Assembly (NCBI RefSeq): GCF_049568105.1
Contig: NZ_CP145335.1
Coordinates: forward strand, 248,001 to 312,000
From: Salinisphaera sp049568105
GTDB taxonomy: Bacteria > Pseudomonadota > Gammaproteobacteria > Nevskiales > Salinisphaeraceae
DNA: 64,000 bases
Direction: 5' to 3'
Of this stretch, positions 55,858 through 64,000 are shown piece by piece. The notes beneath the pieces are model-generated. The model was given only the letters and a program-made list of their open reading frames with translations. It was not told where the DNA came from and did not search any database. Numbering within the stretch: position 1 is the first letter of the stretch; every line of letters begins with the position of its first letter. Both the position numbers and the translations under genes were made by a program.

Positions 55858-57210
55858 GTGGTTACAGTTTCGTGGCGGCGGTTGGCGAGTGTACTCATGC
55901 TCTCGTGGGCCGTGGCGGGTTGCGCAACACAGGGGGGGGAGTCCAAATCCGGCCCCCCGGGTGCTGCGCCGAACACCGAGTCAGCGCAGGCGGCCGATCA
56001 ACAGATCAAGCCGTATCCGTTCAAAAAACCGTTAACGGCGACCGTGCTTGGCACGCCGTCGAAACTCCAGGCCGATCTGCCGACCAAGGCGAATTTTTCG
56101 ATCCGGACGCTCAAGCCGCTGGTCGAGCGCGATACGCCGGATACGCTACGCTATGCGCGCCCGCTGCAGTACCTGCTGGCCGCTCAGGACCATCCGGCGC
56201 CGCTGGCGTTCGTGATCGCCGGCACCGGTGCGTCGGCGTTGACCAGCAAATGCGTCACCCTATCGCGGGCGTTGTATCAGGTCGGTTACAGCGTGGCCTG
56301 TTTGCCGTCGCCGACCAGCGTGACGTTCATGCTGGGTGCGGCCAACCACCCGGTGCCCGGTCGTATGCCGAGCGATGTACGTGATCTGTATCGCATGATG
56401 CAGGCCGTACGCGATGACGTATCGAACGGCCACGACGTCACCGGTTATTCGTTGTCCGGATGGAGCCTCGGCGCGACCGAGGCCGCGTTCGTCGCCCATC
56501 TCGACCAGCGCCGCCAGGTGTTCGATTTCGATCATGTGCTGCTGATCAACCCGGCGGTGAGCTTGTGGACGTCGGTTAAGCGCATGGACGATCTGCTGAG
56601 CGAGAACCTGCCCGGCGGGTTCGATGCGGTACCCGAGTTCTTGGCTCAGACGCTCGGCCAGATCGAGCAAACCCAGGACAGTGGCCAGCCGCTGCGCTTC
56701 GATGAAGACACGCTGTACCAGGCGTATCGGAGCGGGGCCTTCGATCAGAAGCAGATCGGAGCGATCGTCGGTCTGGCGTTTCGGCTGTCGCTGGCCAATA
56801 TGGCGTTCGCCTCCGATGTGCTCACCCATTCGGATGTGATCGTGCCGGAAAACGTCACGCTCGGGCCCTACGACTCGCTGGGCGTGTACTTGCGCCGATC
56901 GTTTCGCATGTCGTTCGCCGACTATATCGATCAGCTGCTGCTGCCGTACTGGAATCGCGACGGCCGTGACCTGAGCCGCTCGCGGCTCACCTCCGAGGCC
57001 GATCTGCACAGCATCGCCCCATTTTTGCGCAACGACGACCGCATGGCGGTGTTCACCAACGCTGACGACCCGATCTTGAACGACAGCGAAGTCGATTTCT
57101 TGCGCAATACCTTCGGTGATCGGGTACGCATCCGGCCCCACGGGGGGCATCTGGGCAACCTGAGCTACAAGAAAACGATCCACGCGCTGCAGGATTATTT
57201 CTCGCAATGA
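55858..57210 (+). CDS. Lipoprotein with alpha/beta-hydrolase-like fold, coupled to mlaA
   Basis: 450 aa. Lipobox VAGC near residue 22 after a hydrophobic leader predicts an outer-membrane or periplasmic lipoprotein (GTG start, GGGAGG just upstream). The body resembles an alpha/beta hydrolase: FVIAGTGAS, GYSLSGWSLGATEA (nucleophile-elbow-like GWSLGA, Ser), LINPAVSLW, a possible Asp in FTNADDPIL, and GGHLGNL with a candidate His. Its stop overlaps the mlaA start (ATGA), so the two proteins are almost certainly made together. The pairing suggests a role in lipid handling at the outer membrane; reaction unknown. Confidence 0.78.
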   Translation: MVTVSWRRLASVLMLSWAVAGCATQGGESKSGPPGAAPNTESAQAADQQIKPYPFKKPLTATVLGTPSKLQADLPTKANFSIRTLKPLVERDTPDTLRYARPLQYLLAAQDHPAPLAFVIAGTGASALTSKCVTLSRALYQVGYSVACLPSPTSVTFMLGAANHPVPGRMPSDVRDLYRMMQAVRDDVSNGHDVTGYSLSGWSLGATEAAFVAHLDQRRQVFDFDHVLLINPAVSLWTSVKRMDDLLSENLPGGFDAVPEFLAQTLGQIEQTQDSGQPLRFDEDTLYQAYRSGAFDQKQIGAIVGLAFRLSLANMAFASDVLTHSDVIVPENVTLGPYDSLGVYLRRSFRMSFADYIDQLLLPYWNRDGRDLSRSRLTSEADLHSIAPFLRNDDRMAVFTNADDPILNDSEVDFLRNTFGDRVRIRPHGGHLGNLSYKKTIHALQDYFSQ

Positions 57211-57971
57211 CTGTCTTGTTCTCTATCCGTTCGAGCCGGCAGGCGCTGGCTTTGATGGCGCTGTGCCTGATGCTCGGCGCCTGTGCTTCTACGCCGCCGC
57301 CCGACACCGTCGCCAAGTCGACACCGGACGGTACCCCGGCCAGCCAGACCACAGCCAATCCGTTGGCGATCGCGGATCCGCTCGAGGGCTACAATCGACG
57401 GGTCTATCGGTTCAACGCGCTGGCCGACCAGTACGCGTTGCTGCCGGTGGTGCACGTCTACGATCGGTATACCCCGGGTTTCGTGCGTACCGGGGTAGCG
57501 AATTTCTTCTCCAATCTGGATGAGATCACCACCTTTACCAACAGCGTGCTACAGCTCAAACCCAAGAGTTCGGCGGTAACGGCTTCGCGGTTCGTGATCA
57601 ATTCCACCGTAGGGTTAGCCGGCCTGTTCGATCCGGCCACACCGATGGGGCTGGAACAGCGCAACGAAGACTTCGGCCAGACTCTGGGCCACTATGGCGT
57701 TGGCACCGGGCCGTATTTGGTGCTGCCGTTCTTCGGGCCGTCCAACCTGCGCGATGCTGGTGGATTGGCGGCTGATCAAGGCCTGTTCTATGCCCTGGAC
57801 CCATTGCAAACCAGTGGCAATCTGCCAGGCAGCGTGGCCTATAACCTGATGTATGTGCTCAATAAGCGCGACCAGACCAACTTCCGCTATTACCAGACCG
57901 GTTCGCCGTTCGAATACACGCTGGTACGGTTGGTCTATATGAACTATCGCGCTTTGGAAGTCGCGCACTAG
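57207..57971 (+). CDS. mlaA: MlaA (VacJ) outer-membrane lipid asymmetry lipoprotein
   Basis: 254 aa. Lipobox LGAC at residue ~25, then DPLEGYNRRVYRFN, YTPGFVRTGVANFFSNLDEITTFTNSVLQLKP, TVGLAGLFDPAT, EDFGQTLGHYGVGTGPYLVLPFFGPSNLRDAGG, the MlaA pattern. MlaA removes misplaced phospholipids from the outer leaflet and passes them to MlaC. The rest of the Mla system is not in the window. ATG 57207 overlaps the upstream lipoprotein stop by four bases. A tandem repeat array begins about 110 bases after the stop. Confidence 0.95.
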   Translation: MTVLFSIRSSRQALALMALCLMLGACASTPPPDTVAKSTPDGTPASQTTANPLAIADPLEGYNRRVYRFNALADQYALLPVVHVYDRYTPGFVRTGVANFFSNLDEITTFTNSVLQLKPKSSAVTASRFVINSTVGLAGLFDPATPMGLEQRNEDFGQTLGHYGVGTGPYLVLPFFGPSNLRDAGGLAADQGLFYALDPLQTSGNLPGSVAYNLMYVLNKRDQTNFRYYQTGSPFEYTLVRLVYMNYRALEVAH

Positions 57972-58078
57972 CCAGGAGCATTGCTATGAATAGGCGCCGG
58001 CGTTGTGTTCGGTGCCTTTCTAGTGTCTGTGGTCCGAGGGCCGAAGAAAACTCGGACGTGAGTAAAAAAATCGGGGTT

Positions 58079-58663
58079 TAACTCGCCTCGTGGCCAGAAT
58101 CAGCTACGCCAGATCCCAAGCCAAAGCGCTTTGAACAACCCACGAGCCGGCCACACCGGGCTGTTTCGCGCTGATGCGCGAGCCACTTTTATTTGCTTGC
58201 CCAAATAAAAGTAGCCAAAACAAAAAGCACCCTGGCTGGCGCCGATGCTTGCGCATCGGTGCCCTGCGCGGCTGCGGCCGCAAGCGGACGGCCGGAAACT
58301 CGCCGTGCTACGCACGACTCAGACATCCGGCCGTCTTGTTCGCTTGCGCCCTCCACTGCTCGGCGCTACGCCCAAGGGACCCAATACAAGCACGGTACGC
58401 CAGAGCTTAGCGTTGCGGCGTTTGTATTGAGCCCCGTTACACGGCGACGGAGACGCGCAGCGGCGACGGGTGTCCGGCGCATCGCGCCGGTGCGGCCAGC
58501 TGTTTGAGGGCCGCTAAAGCGGCCCGAGTTCTGGCCGCATCCCGTCGTCGTGAGCATCGGAGTGTACCGGCGTAGCCGGCGTCGTGTTCGGGTGCCTTTT
58601 GTTTGGTTCCTTTATTTGGGCAAGCAAATAAAGGGACTCGCACAGCAGTGCGAAACCGAGATC
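58079..58663. repeat. Array unit 1
   Basis: Left stem CTTTTATTTG-CTTGCC-CAAATAAAAG (58186-58211); right stem CCTTTATTTG-GGCAAG-CAAATAAAGG (58609-58634). Both stems fully paired. Element with its inverted ends spans about 58164-58655. Confidence 0.9.
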
Positions 58664-59249
58664 TAACTCACCTCGTGGCTCAAATCAGATACGCCAAGCC
58701 TTGAACCCGAGTGCTTTGAACAACCCACGAGCCGGCCACACCGGGCTGTTTCGCGCTGATGCGCGAGCCACTTTTATTTGCTTGCCCAAATAAAAGTAGC
58801 CAAAACAAAGGGCACCCTGTCTTGCGCCGATGCTTGCGCATCGGTGCCCTGCGCGGCTCCAGCCGCAAGCGGACGGCCGGAAACTCGCCGTGCTACGCAC
58901 GACTCAAACATCCGGCCGTCTTTATCGCTTGCAGCCTCCGCTGCTCGGCGCTGCGCCCAAGGGACTTAATACAGCGCAGGCTCGCCACGCGGCAGCGGGC
59001 GGTCGATCTGTATTCCGTCCCGTGACGCGGCGACGGAGACGCGCAGCGGCGACGGGTGTCCGGCGCACAGCGCCGGTGCGGCCAGCTGTCTGAGGGCCGC
59101 CAACGCGGTCCGAGTTCTGGCCGCATCCCGTGGCCGCGAGCATCGGAGTGCACCGGCGTTAGCCGGCGTCGTGTCGGGTGCCTTTTGTTTGGTTCCTTTA
59201 TTTGGGCAAGCAAAAGAAGGGGCTCGCACAACAGTGCGAAACCGAGTTC
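58664..59249. repeat. Array unit 2
   Basis: Left stem paired as in unit 1 (58771-58796). Right arm pairs CCTTTATTTG with CAAAAGAAGG (59195-59220), a mismatched hybrid. This right arm is the exact reverse complement of the left arm of unit 3. The central part differs from unit 1 (for example GACTTAATACAGCGC). Confidence 0.9.
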
Positions 59250-59833
59250 TAACTCGCCTCGTGGCCAGAATCAGATACGCCAGATCCTGAGCCAAAGTGC
59301 TTTGAACGACTCACGAGCCAGCCGTACCGGGCTGTTTCGCGCTGATGCGCGAGCCCCTTCTTTTGCTTGCCCAAATAAAAGTAGCCAAAACAAAGGGCAC
59401 CCTGTCTAGCGCCGATGCTTGCGCATCGGTGCCCTGCGCGGCTCCGGCCGCAAGCGGACGGCCGGAAACTCGCCGTGCTACGCACGACTCAAACATCCGG
59501 CCGTCTTTATCGCTTGCAGCCTCCGCTGCTCGGCGCTGCGCCCAAGGGACCCAATACAGGCACGGCACGCCAGAGCTTGGCGTTGTGGCGTTTGTATTGA
59601 GCCCCGTGACGCGGCGACGTAGACGCACAGCGGCGACGGGTGTCCGGCGCACAGCGCCGGTGCGGCCAGCTGTCTGAGGGCCGCCAACGCGGTCCGAGTT
59701 CTGGCCGCATCCCGTGGCCGCGAGCATCGGAGTGCACCGGCGTAGCCGGCGCCGTGTTCGGGTGCCTTTTGTTTGGTTCCTTTATTTGGGCAAGCAAATA
59801 AAGGGACTCGCGCAGCAGTGCGAAACCGAGATC
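59250..59833. repeat. Array unit 3
   Basis: Left arm CCCTTCTTTTG opposite CAAATAAAAG, a hybrid stem; right stem CCTTTATTTG-GGCAAG-CAAATAAAGG is paired. Central segment carries the GGGACCCAATACA variant seen in unit 1. Confidence 0.9.
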
Positions 59834-60414
59834 TAACTCGCCTCGTGGCCAGAATCAGATACGCCAGATCCCGGGCCGTAGTGCTTTGAACAACCCACGT
59901 GCCGGCCACACCGGGCTGTTTCGCGCTGATGCGCGAGCCACTTTTATTTGCTTGCCCAAGAAAAGTCACCAAAAGAAAGGCACCCTGTCTAGCGCCGATG
60001 CTTGCGCATCGGTGCCCTGCGCGGCTCCAGCCGCAAGCGGACGGCCGGAAACTCGCCGTGCTACGCACGACTCAAACATCCGGCCGTCTTTATCGCTTGC
60101 GGCCTCCACTGCTCGGCGCTGCGCCCAAGGGCTGGATACAGAGCGGGCCGGCGATACCGTGGATGGCCTGGTTTGTATTCCGCCCCGTGACGCGGCGACG
60201 CAGACGCGCAGCGGCGACGGGTGTCCGGCGCATAGCGCCGGTGCGGCCAGCTGTCTGAGGGCCGCCAACGCGGTCCGAGTTCTGGCCGCATCCCGTGGCC
60301 GCGAGCATCGGAGTGCACCGGCGTAGCCGGCGCCGTGTTCGGGTGCCTTTTGTTTGGTTCCTTTATTTGGGCAAGCAAATAAAGGGACTCGCACAGCAGT
60401 GCGAAACCGAGATC
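59834..60414. repeat. Array unit 4
   Basis: Left arm CTTTTATTTG opposite CAAGAAAAG (59941 onward), hybrid; right stem paired. Central segment GGGCTGGATACAGAGC is shared with unit 5 only, so units 4 and 5 form a subgroup. Confidence 0.9.
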
Positions 60415-60994
60415 TAACTCACCTCGTGGCCAGAATCAGATACGCCAGATCCCGGGCCGTAGTGCTTTGAACAACCCACGTGCCGGCCACACCGGGCTGT
60501 TTCGCGCTGAAGCGCGAGTGGCTTTTCTTGCTTGCCCAAGAAAAGTCACCAAAAGAAAGGCACCCTGTCTGGCGCCGATGCTTGCGCATCGGTGCCCTGA
60601 GCGGCTGCGGCCGCAAGCGGACGGCCGGAAACTCGCCGTGCTATGCACGACTCAGACATCCGGCCGTCTTTATCGCTTGCGCCCTCCACTGCTCGGCGCT
60701 GCGCCCAAGGGCTGGATACAGAGCGGGCCGGCGATACCGTGGATGGCCTGGTTTGTATTCCGCCCCGTGACGCGGCGACGCAGACGCGCAGCGGCGACGG
60801 GTGTCCGGCGCACAGCGCCGGTGCGGCCAGCTGTTTGAGCGTCGCCAAAGCGACGCGAGTTCTGGCCGCATCCCGTGGCCGCGAGCATCGGAGTGCACCG
60901 GCGTAGCCGGCGCCGTGTTCGGGTGCCCTTTTCTTGGCTCCTTCTTTTGGGCAAGCAAAAGAAGGGGCTCGCACAGCAGTGCGAAACCGAGTTC
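60415..60994. repeat. Array unit 5
   Basis: Left stem CTTTTCTTG-CTTGCC-CAAGAAAAG and right stem CTTCTTTTG-GGCAAG-CAAAAGAAG are both fully paired but differ from each other and from unit 1. Each side has changed together with its partner, i.e. compensatory changes. Confidence 0.9.
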
Positions 60995-61310
60995 TAACTC
61001 ACCTCGTGGCTCAAATCAGATACGCCAAGCCTTGAACCCGAGTGCTTTGAATAACCCACGTGCCGGCCACACCGGGCTGTTTCGCGCTGAGGCGCGAGCC
61101 ACTTTTATTTGCTTGCCCAAATAAAAGTAGCCAAAACAAAGGGCACCCTGTCTTGCGCCGATGCTTGCGCATCGGTGCCCTGCGCGGCTGTGGCCGCAAG
61201 CGGACGGCCGGAAACTCGCCGTGCTACGCACGACTCAGACATCCGGCCGTCTTTATCGTTTGCGGCCTCCGCTGCTCGGCGCTGCGCCCAAGGGATTAAT
61301 ACAGCGTGGG
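60995..61310. repeat. Array unit 6, truncated
   Basis: Contains linker, left inverted end with CTTTTATTTG-CTTGCC-CAAATAAAAG and about half of the core up to GGGATTAATACAGCG; the right half and right inverted end are missing. The break point is near 61310, about 150 bases from the corA stop. Confidence 0.88.
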
Positions 61311-61458
61311 CTCGCGGCAGTTTGGAGTCGTAATCGGCTGTTTTTTCGTGCCTCTGTGCGGGACCTAGGTTCCGTTAACCTCGGGATTCGAATTAGTACC
61401 CTGTGTATCCAAACACTGGCTGCAGAGATAAATCGCAAGCCCGGTCGGCACGTCGGCG

Positions 61459-62412
61459 TCAGAGCCAGTTCTTGTGCTTGAAGTACAGATACGGCGCGAT
61501 GCCCGCGGCGATCATCAGACCGATCGCCATCGGATAGCCGTATTGCCAGGACAGTTCCGGCATGTGGGTGAAGTTCATGCCATAGATGCTGGCGACCAGG
61601 GTCGGCGGCAAAAAGACCACGGCAGCGATCGAAAAGATCTTGATGATCTGGTTTTGTTCAATGTTGATGAAACTGACCGTCGAGTCCATCAGAAAGTTGA
61701 TTTTGTCGAACAGAAACGCGATATGGCTCATCAATGTGTCGACATCGGACAGAATCTCGCGGGCGGTGTCGCGCTCGGGCGCCCGGGCCGGCAGATGGCG
61801 CATGATGAACGAAATCGAGCGCTGAGTATCCATTAGGCACAGCCGGATCTTGCCGCAGGAATCCTCTAGTTTGGCCAGGGCGTCGATGGCCTCTTCGTAG
61901 TCGGCGTCTTCGTCCTCGAGCACGCTGTGGCTGACTTTTTCCAGATCGAGATGGATATCCTCGACCGTATCGGCGAGGTTCTCGACTTTCTGGTCGAACA
62001 ATGTCACCAGCAGCGATTCCGGCGAATCGACCTCGACCTGACCGGCTCGGGCGCGCATGCGCAGCAGCCGGAAATCGGCCAGATCATCGTCGCGCAGGGT
62101 GATCAGACGTTCTTTCTGCAGAATGAAGGCGACCGTCTCGGTGTCGTGACGGCCTTCGCTCTGGGATAGAAACAACGAGTGGACGTGGATACCGTCCGGA
62201 TCGACGAAGTAGCGGGCCGAGGACTCGATCTCCTCGACGTCTTCGTCCTCGGGTAGCTCATCGGCAAGAAAGCGGGTGAGCTCGGATCGCTCGGCGTCAT
62301 CGGCCTCGAGCGCATCGATCCAATGGGCATGGGCCAGTCGTTCGGACAGCGGCGTGTCCGACGAGCGGTCCTCGACGATGCGGCCGTGGTTGATGGCGAA
62401 GCTTCGCAGCAT
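61459..62412 (-). CDS. corA: CorA magnesium transporter family protein
   Basis: 317 aa. A soluble N-terminal domain with a long acidic helix bundle (DLADFRLLRMRARAGQVEVDSPESLLVTLF and EDADYEEAIDALAKLEDS) precedes two C-terminal helices, with the pore signature YGMNF followed by THMPELSWQYGYP between them. Forms a pentameric channel for Mg2+ (or Co2+/Ni2+/Zn2+). ATG 62412 is preceded by GGAG; the frame runs on to 62520 without conservation. Ends about 150 bases from the repeat array. Confidence 0.92.
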   Translation of the reverse strand: MLRSFAINHGRIVEDRSSDTPLSERLAHAHWIDALEADDAERSELTRFLADELPEDEDVEEIESSARYFVDPDGIHVHSLFLSQSEGRHDTETVAFILQKERLITLRDDDLADFRLLRMRARAGQVEVDSPESLLVTLFDQKVENLADTVEDIHLDLEKVSHSVLEDEDADYEEAIDALAKLEDSCGKIRLCLMDTQRSISFIMRHLPARAPERDTAREILSDVDTLMSHIAFLFDKINFLMDSTVSFINIEQNQIIKIFSIAAVVFLPPTLVASIYGMNFTHMPELSWQYGYPMAIGLMIAAGIAPYLYFKHKNWL

Positions 62413-62476
62413 GGCCGTTCTCCGGTCGGAAGGGGCAGGCGCGGCCATGATAGGGCAGCGCCAGGGCGCTGTCGTG

Positions 62477-63607
62477 TCAGCGTGCCAGGTCGGTGATCCG
62501 CGAGGCCAGGGTGCGGCCAATTTCGGTCAGCCAGCGGGCCGGCTCCGCGATCGCGGCATCGACGCTGCCGGCGCGCTCGACCAGGGTATAGGTGGCTGCG
62601 AAATAGTCGGCCAGCTCGTCGCGGGCATCCTCGGCAATCGCGCCGCTGACCAGGATCGTGGGCGTTGGTCGCGCGGCACGGGCCACTGCCAGCGGCAGTT
62701 TGCCGGCTAAGGTCTGGCGATCGGAGCGGCCCTCGCCGGTAATCACGCAGGTGGCTTCGGCCATGGTCGCGGCCAGGCCGGTGATCTTGAGGATCGCTTC
62801 GGCGCCGGATTCCAGGCTGCCGCCCAGTACGGCTAACGCAAAACCCAGTCCGCCGGCAGCGCCGCTGCCGGGCCACTCGCTCTTGTCGCGGGCTCGGGTC
62901 TGGTCGGCGAGCTGCTCGAAGGCCGCCTCGACTTCGGCGATATCGTCCTCGGTCAGGCCTTTCTGTGGGCCATAGACCCGGCTCGCGCCATTGTCGCCGA
63001 GCAGCGGATTGTCGACATCGCAGAGGATGCGTAGCCGGGTCTCGGCCAGCCGGGCATCGAGGCCGGCCAGATCGATGCGGGCGAGCTGCAGCAGGCCGTT
63101 CATGCTCGGGGTAACGGGCTGGCCGGCGCTGTCATAGGCAGTCGCGCCGAGCGCGCTCAGCAGACCCAGTCCGGCGTCGTTGCAGGCACTGCCGCCCAGG
63201 CCGATCGCGATATCCCGGGCGCCACTGTCCAAGGCATCGGCGATCAGTGTGCCCAGGGCATAGCTGCTGCGTTCGGCCAGCGGCGGCGCTTCGGCGCAGG
63301 CCTCGATCAACGGCAGCCCGAGCACGGTCGCCGATTCCAGCACCGCGGGGCCGTCGTCCATGGCATACCAGGGAGCATCCAGCGATTGGCCGTGGATGCC
63401 CAGCAACGTGGTGTGATGCCATTCGCCGGCGGTGGTCGCCGCGACCGCATCGAGCGTACCCTCACCGCCGTCAGCCATGGGTGCGATCCGGGTGGTCGGC
63501 GGCGTCTCGCCGCTAGCCAAACCATCAGCGAGAGCTTGGGCCACATCTGCGGCCGACAGGCTGCCCTTGAAGCTATCCGGTGCGATCACGACCGTATGAT
63601 CCGACAT
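62477..63607 (-). CDS. Glycerate kinase (GlxK/GarK type)
   Basis: 376 aa. The N-terminus VVIAPDSFKGSLSAADVAQAL with MADGGEGTLDAV matches class I glycerate 2-kinases; GLGGSACNDAGLGLLSALGA and, near the C-terminus, TCVITGEGRSDRQTLAGK (nucleotide/substrate loops). Phosphorylates D-glycerate to 2-phosphoglycerate in glyoxylate/galactarate metabolism. Upstream of corA on the same strand, 64 bases apart. No glyoxylate carboligase or tartronate semialdehyde reductase is in the window. Confidence 0.92.
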   Translation of the reverse strand: MSDHTVVIAPDSFKGSLSAADVAQALADGLASGETPPTTRIAPMADGGEGTLDAVAATTAGEWHHTTLLGIHGQSLDAPWYAMDDGPAVLESATVLGLPLIEACAEAPPLAERSSYALGTLIADALDSGARDIAIGLGGSACNDAGLGLLSALGATAYDSAGQPVTPSMNGLLQLARIDLAGLDARLAETRLRILCDVDNPLLGDNGASRVYGPQKGLTEDDIAEVEAAFEQLADQTRARDKSEWPGSGAAGGLGFALAVLGGSLESGAEAILKITGLAATMAEATCVITGEGRSDRQTLAGKLPLAVARAARPTPTILVSGAIAEDARDELADYFAATYTLVERAGSVDAAIAEPARWLTEIGRTLASRITDLAR

Positions 63608-63696
63608 GCGTGTCTTCCCTGCTGCTGGGTGGTGTAGGCTCGATGCCTTCAGTTTACGATACCGCGGCCATCGGCCGTGACGGCGACAAATCGGCG

Positions 63697-64000
63697 ATGT
63701 ATTACTTTGCCTACGGCTCGAATATGTGTACCGCGCGGTTGGCGCGGCGTGTGCCCAGTGTCCGGCCGCTGGGCCCGGCTTGGCTGGACGGACATCAGCT
63801 GCACTGGCATCTGATCGGCAACGACGGTTCGGCCAAGTGCAATGTCCGGGCCACCCAAGACTTGGCCGATCGCGTACACGGCGTGTTGTTCGAACTGGAT
63901 GCCGAGCGGCTCGACGATCTGCATGCGGCCGAAGGCCCGGCCTATCATTTTCTGGAGCTGGAAACGGGCCGAGCGCAGGGGCCGGTGACCGCGGCGATCT
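63697..64000 (+). CDS. Gamma-glutamylcyclotransferase-like protein (5' part)
   Basis: The frame runs off the right edge, so only about 101 residues are visible. It starts MYYFAYGSNMCTARLARRVP, the GGCT-fold signature with the YGSNM loop, and has the acid/base Glu in HAAEGPAYHFLEL. Such enzymes cyclise gamma-glutamyl amines to 5-oxoproline, or are AIG2-like. An in-frame ATG at 63643 would add 18 residues; the choice is not settled by a clear ribosome-binding site. Divergent from the glycerate kinase gene. Confidence 0.85.
   Translation, partial: MYYFAYGSNMCTARLARRVPSVRPLGPAWLDGHQLHWHLIGNDGSAKCNVRATQDLADRVHGVLFELDAERLDDLHAAEGPAYHFLELETGRAQGPVTAAI

Larger units (their letters stand above)
58079..61310. 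repeat. Tandem array: five full repeat units and a truncated sixth
   Basis: Units start at 58079, 58664, 59250, 59834, 60415 and 60995 (marked by TAACTC(A/G)CCTCGTGG), giving lengths of 585, 586, 584, 581 and 580; the sixth stops at about 61310, where similarity ends. Each full unit has a ~93-base linker and a ~490-base element bounded by ~66-base imperfect inverted repeats, whose inner part is a stem-loop (arms like CTTTTATTTG / CAAATAAAAG, loop CTTGCC). Frames run through on both strands, but with no conserved product or ribosome-binding site. A fragment resembling the unit's right end (GCCGGCGTTGTGTTCGG) lies at 57990-58010. It fills the gap between mlaA and corA. Confidence 0.93.

Noticed and set aside
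58157..61250. Overlapping open frames on both strands across the repeat array (short proteins rich in Arg, Ala, Cys, Pro)
   Set aside because: They arise because the repeats have few stop codons; frames differ between units, lack ribosome-binding sites and show no family. The pairing of stems fits a structural role better.
58079..61310. CRISPR array
   Set aside because: Units are ~585 bp with internal inverted repeats, not short direct repeats with unique spacers; no cas gene is present.
58079..61310. Insertion sequence with a transposase
   Set aside because: Inverted ends suggest a mobile origin, but no transposase frame (no DDE-like or HUH-like motif) is visible, so I call it a non-coding repeat.

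Overview
This 64 kb window is chromosomal DNA from a GC-rich, motile, aerobic gammaproteobacterium. The protein set (PNAG synthesis, DUF2267 proteins, betaine-type binding protein, type II NADH dehydrogenase, MlaA, two chemoreceptors with FliA-type promoters) resembles halophilic genera such as Salinisphaera; that genus is a guess from general familiarity, not a database result. I saw no rRNA, tRNA, CRISPR array, phage or transposase gene. Coding is dense and alternates between strands in small operons.

Layout. 1-6.3 kb: the end of a pga (poly-N-acetylglucosamine) operon (pgaC 3' end, pgaD), then a very large kinase-like/ATPase/GAF/GGDEF protein, a plausible c-di-GMP input next to a c-di-GMP-controlled exopolysaccharide. 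6.4-13.9 kb: small proteins, a persulfide-dioxygenase-like hydrolase, a DUF3311/SSS symporter/M20 amidohydrolase operon, and a chemoreceptor. 14-21.6 kb: a polyol or pentitol catabolic cluster (FGGY kinase divergent from an RbsBAC-type ABC transporter plus polyol dehydrogenase, with a convergent LacI regulator). 21.9-30.7 kb: an Ap4A phosphorylase-like gene, two tandem paralogous PAS-GGDEF-EAL proteins and a DHA2 efflux pump. 31-36 kb: DUF2267, a TetR/SDR divergent pair, a multiply frameshifted type B carboxylesterase, and DUF1348. 36.6-45.2 kb: a second chemoreceptor, a nucleoside-permease-family protein, a second DUF2267, a LURP-one protein, ltaE, asd and a DUF421 membrane protein. 45.3-49.3 kb: an orphan ProX-like binding protein and a polar amino-acid ABC transporter. 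49.5-58 kb: two small membrane proteins, an OPT transporter, a SodC-like protein lacking zinc ligands, type II NADH dehydrogenase, a renalase-like flavoprotein, and a lipoprotein hydrolase overlapping mlaA. 58.1-61.3 kb: a tandem array of repeats. 61.4-64 kb: corA, glycerate kinase, and the start of a gamma-glutamylcyclotransferase-like gene.

Most unusual content. (1) Five complete units of 580-586 bp plus a truncated sixth, each containing an element of about 490 bp bounded by roughly 66-bp inverted repeats whose inner stem-loops show compensatory base changes. (2) A diverged dispersed repeat pair near 6.7 kb and 52.2 kb. (3) The kinase/ATPase/GAF/GGDEF fusion beside pgaCD. (4) A SodC-like protein with the copper but not the zinc histidines. 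(5) FliA-type promoters with exact 11-nt spacing in front of both chemoreceptor genes. Window-wide, c-di-GMP, chemotaxis and exopolysaccharide genes make sessile/motile switching a recurring theme.
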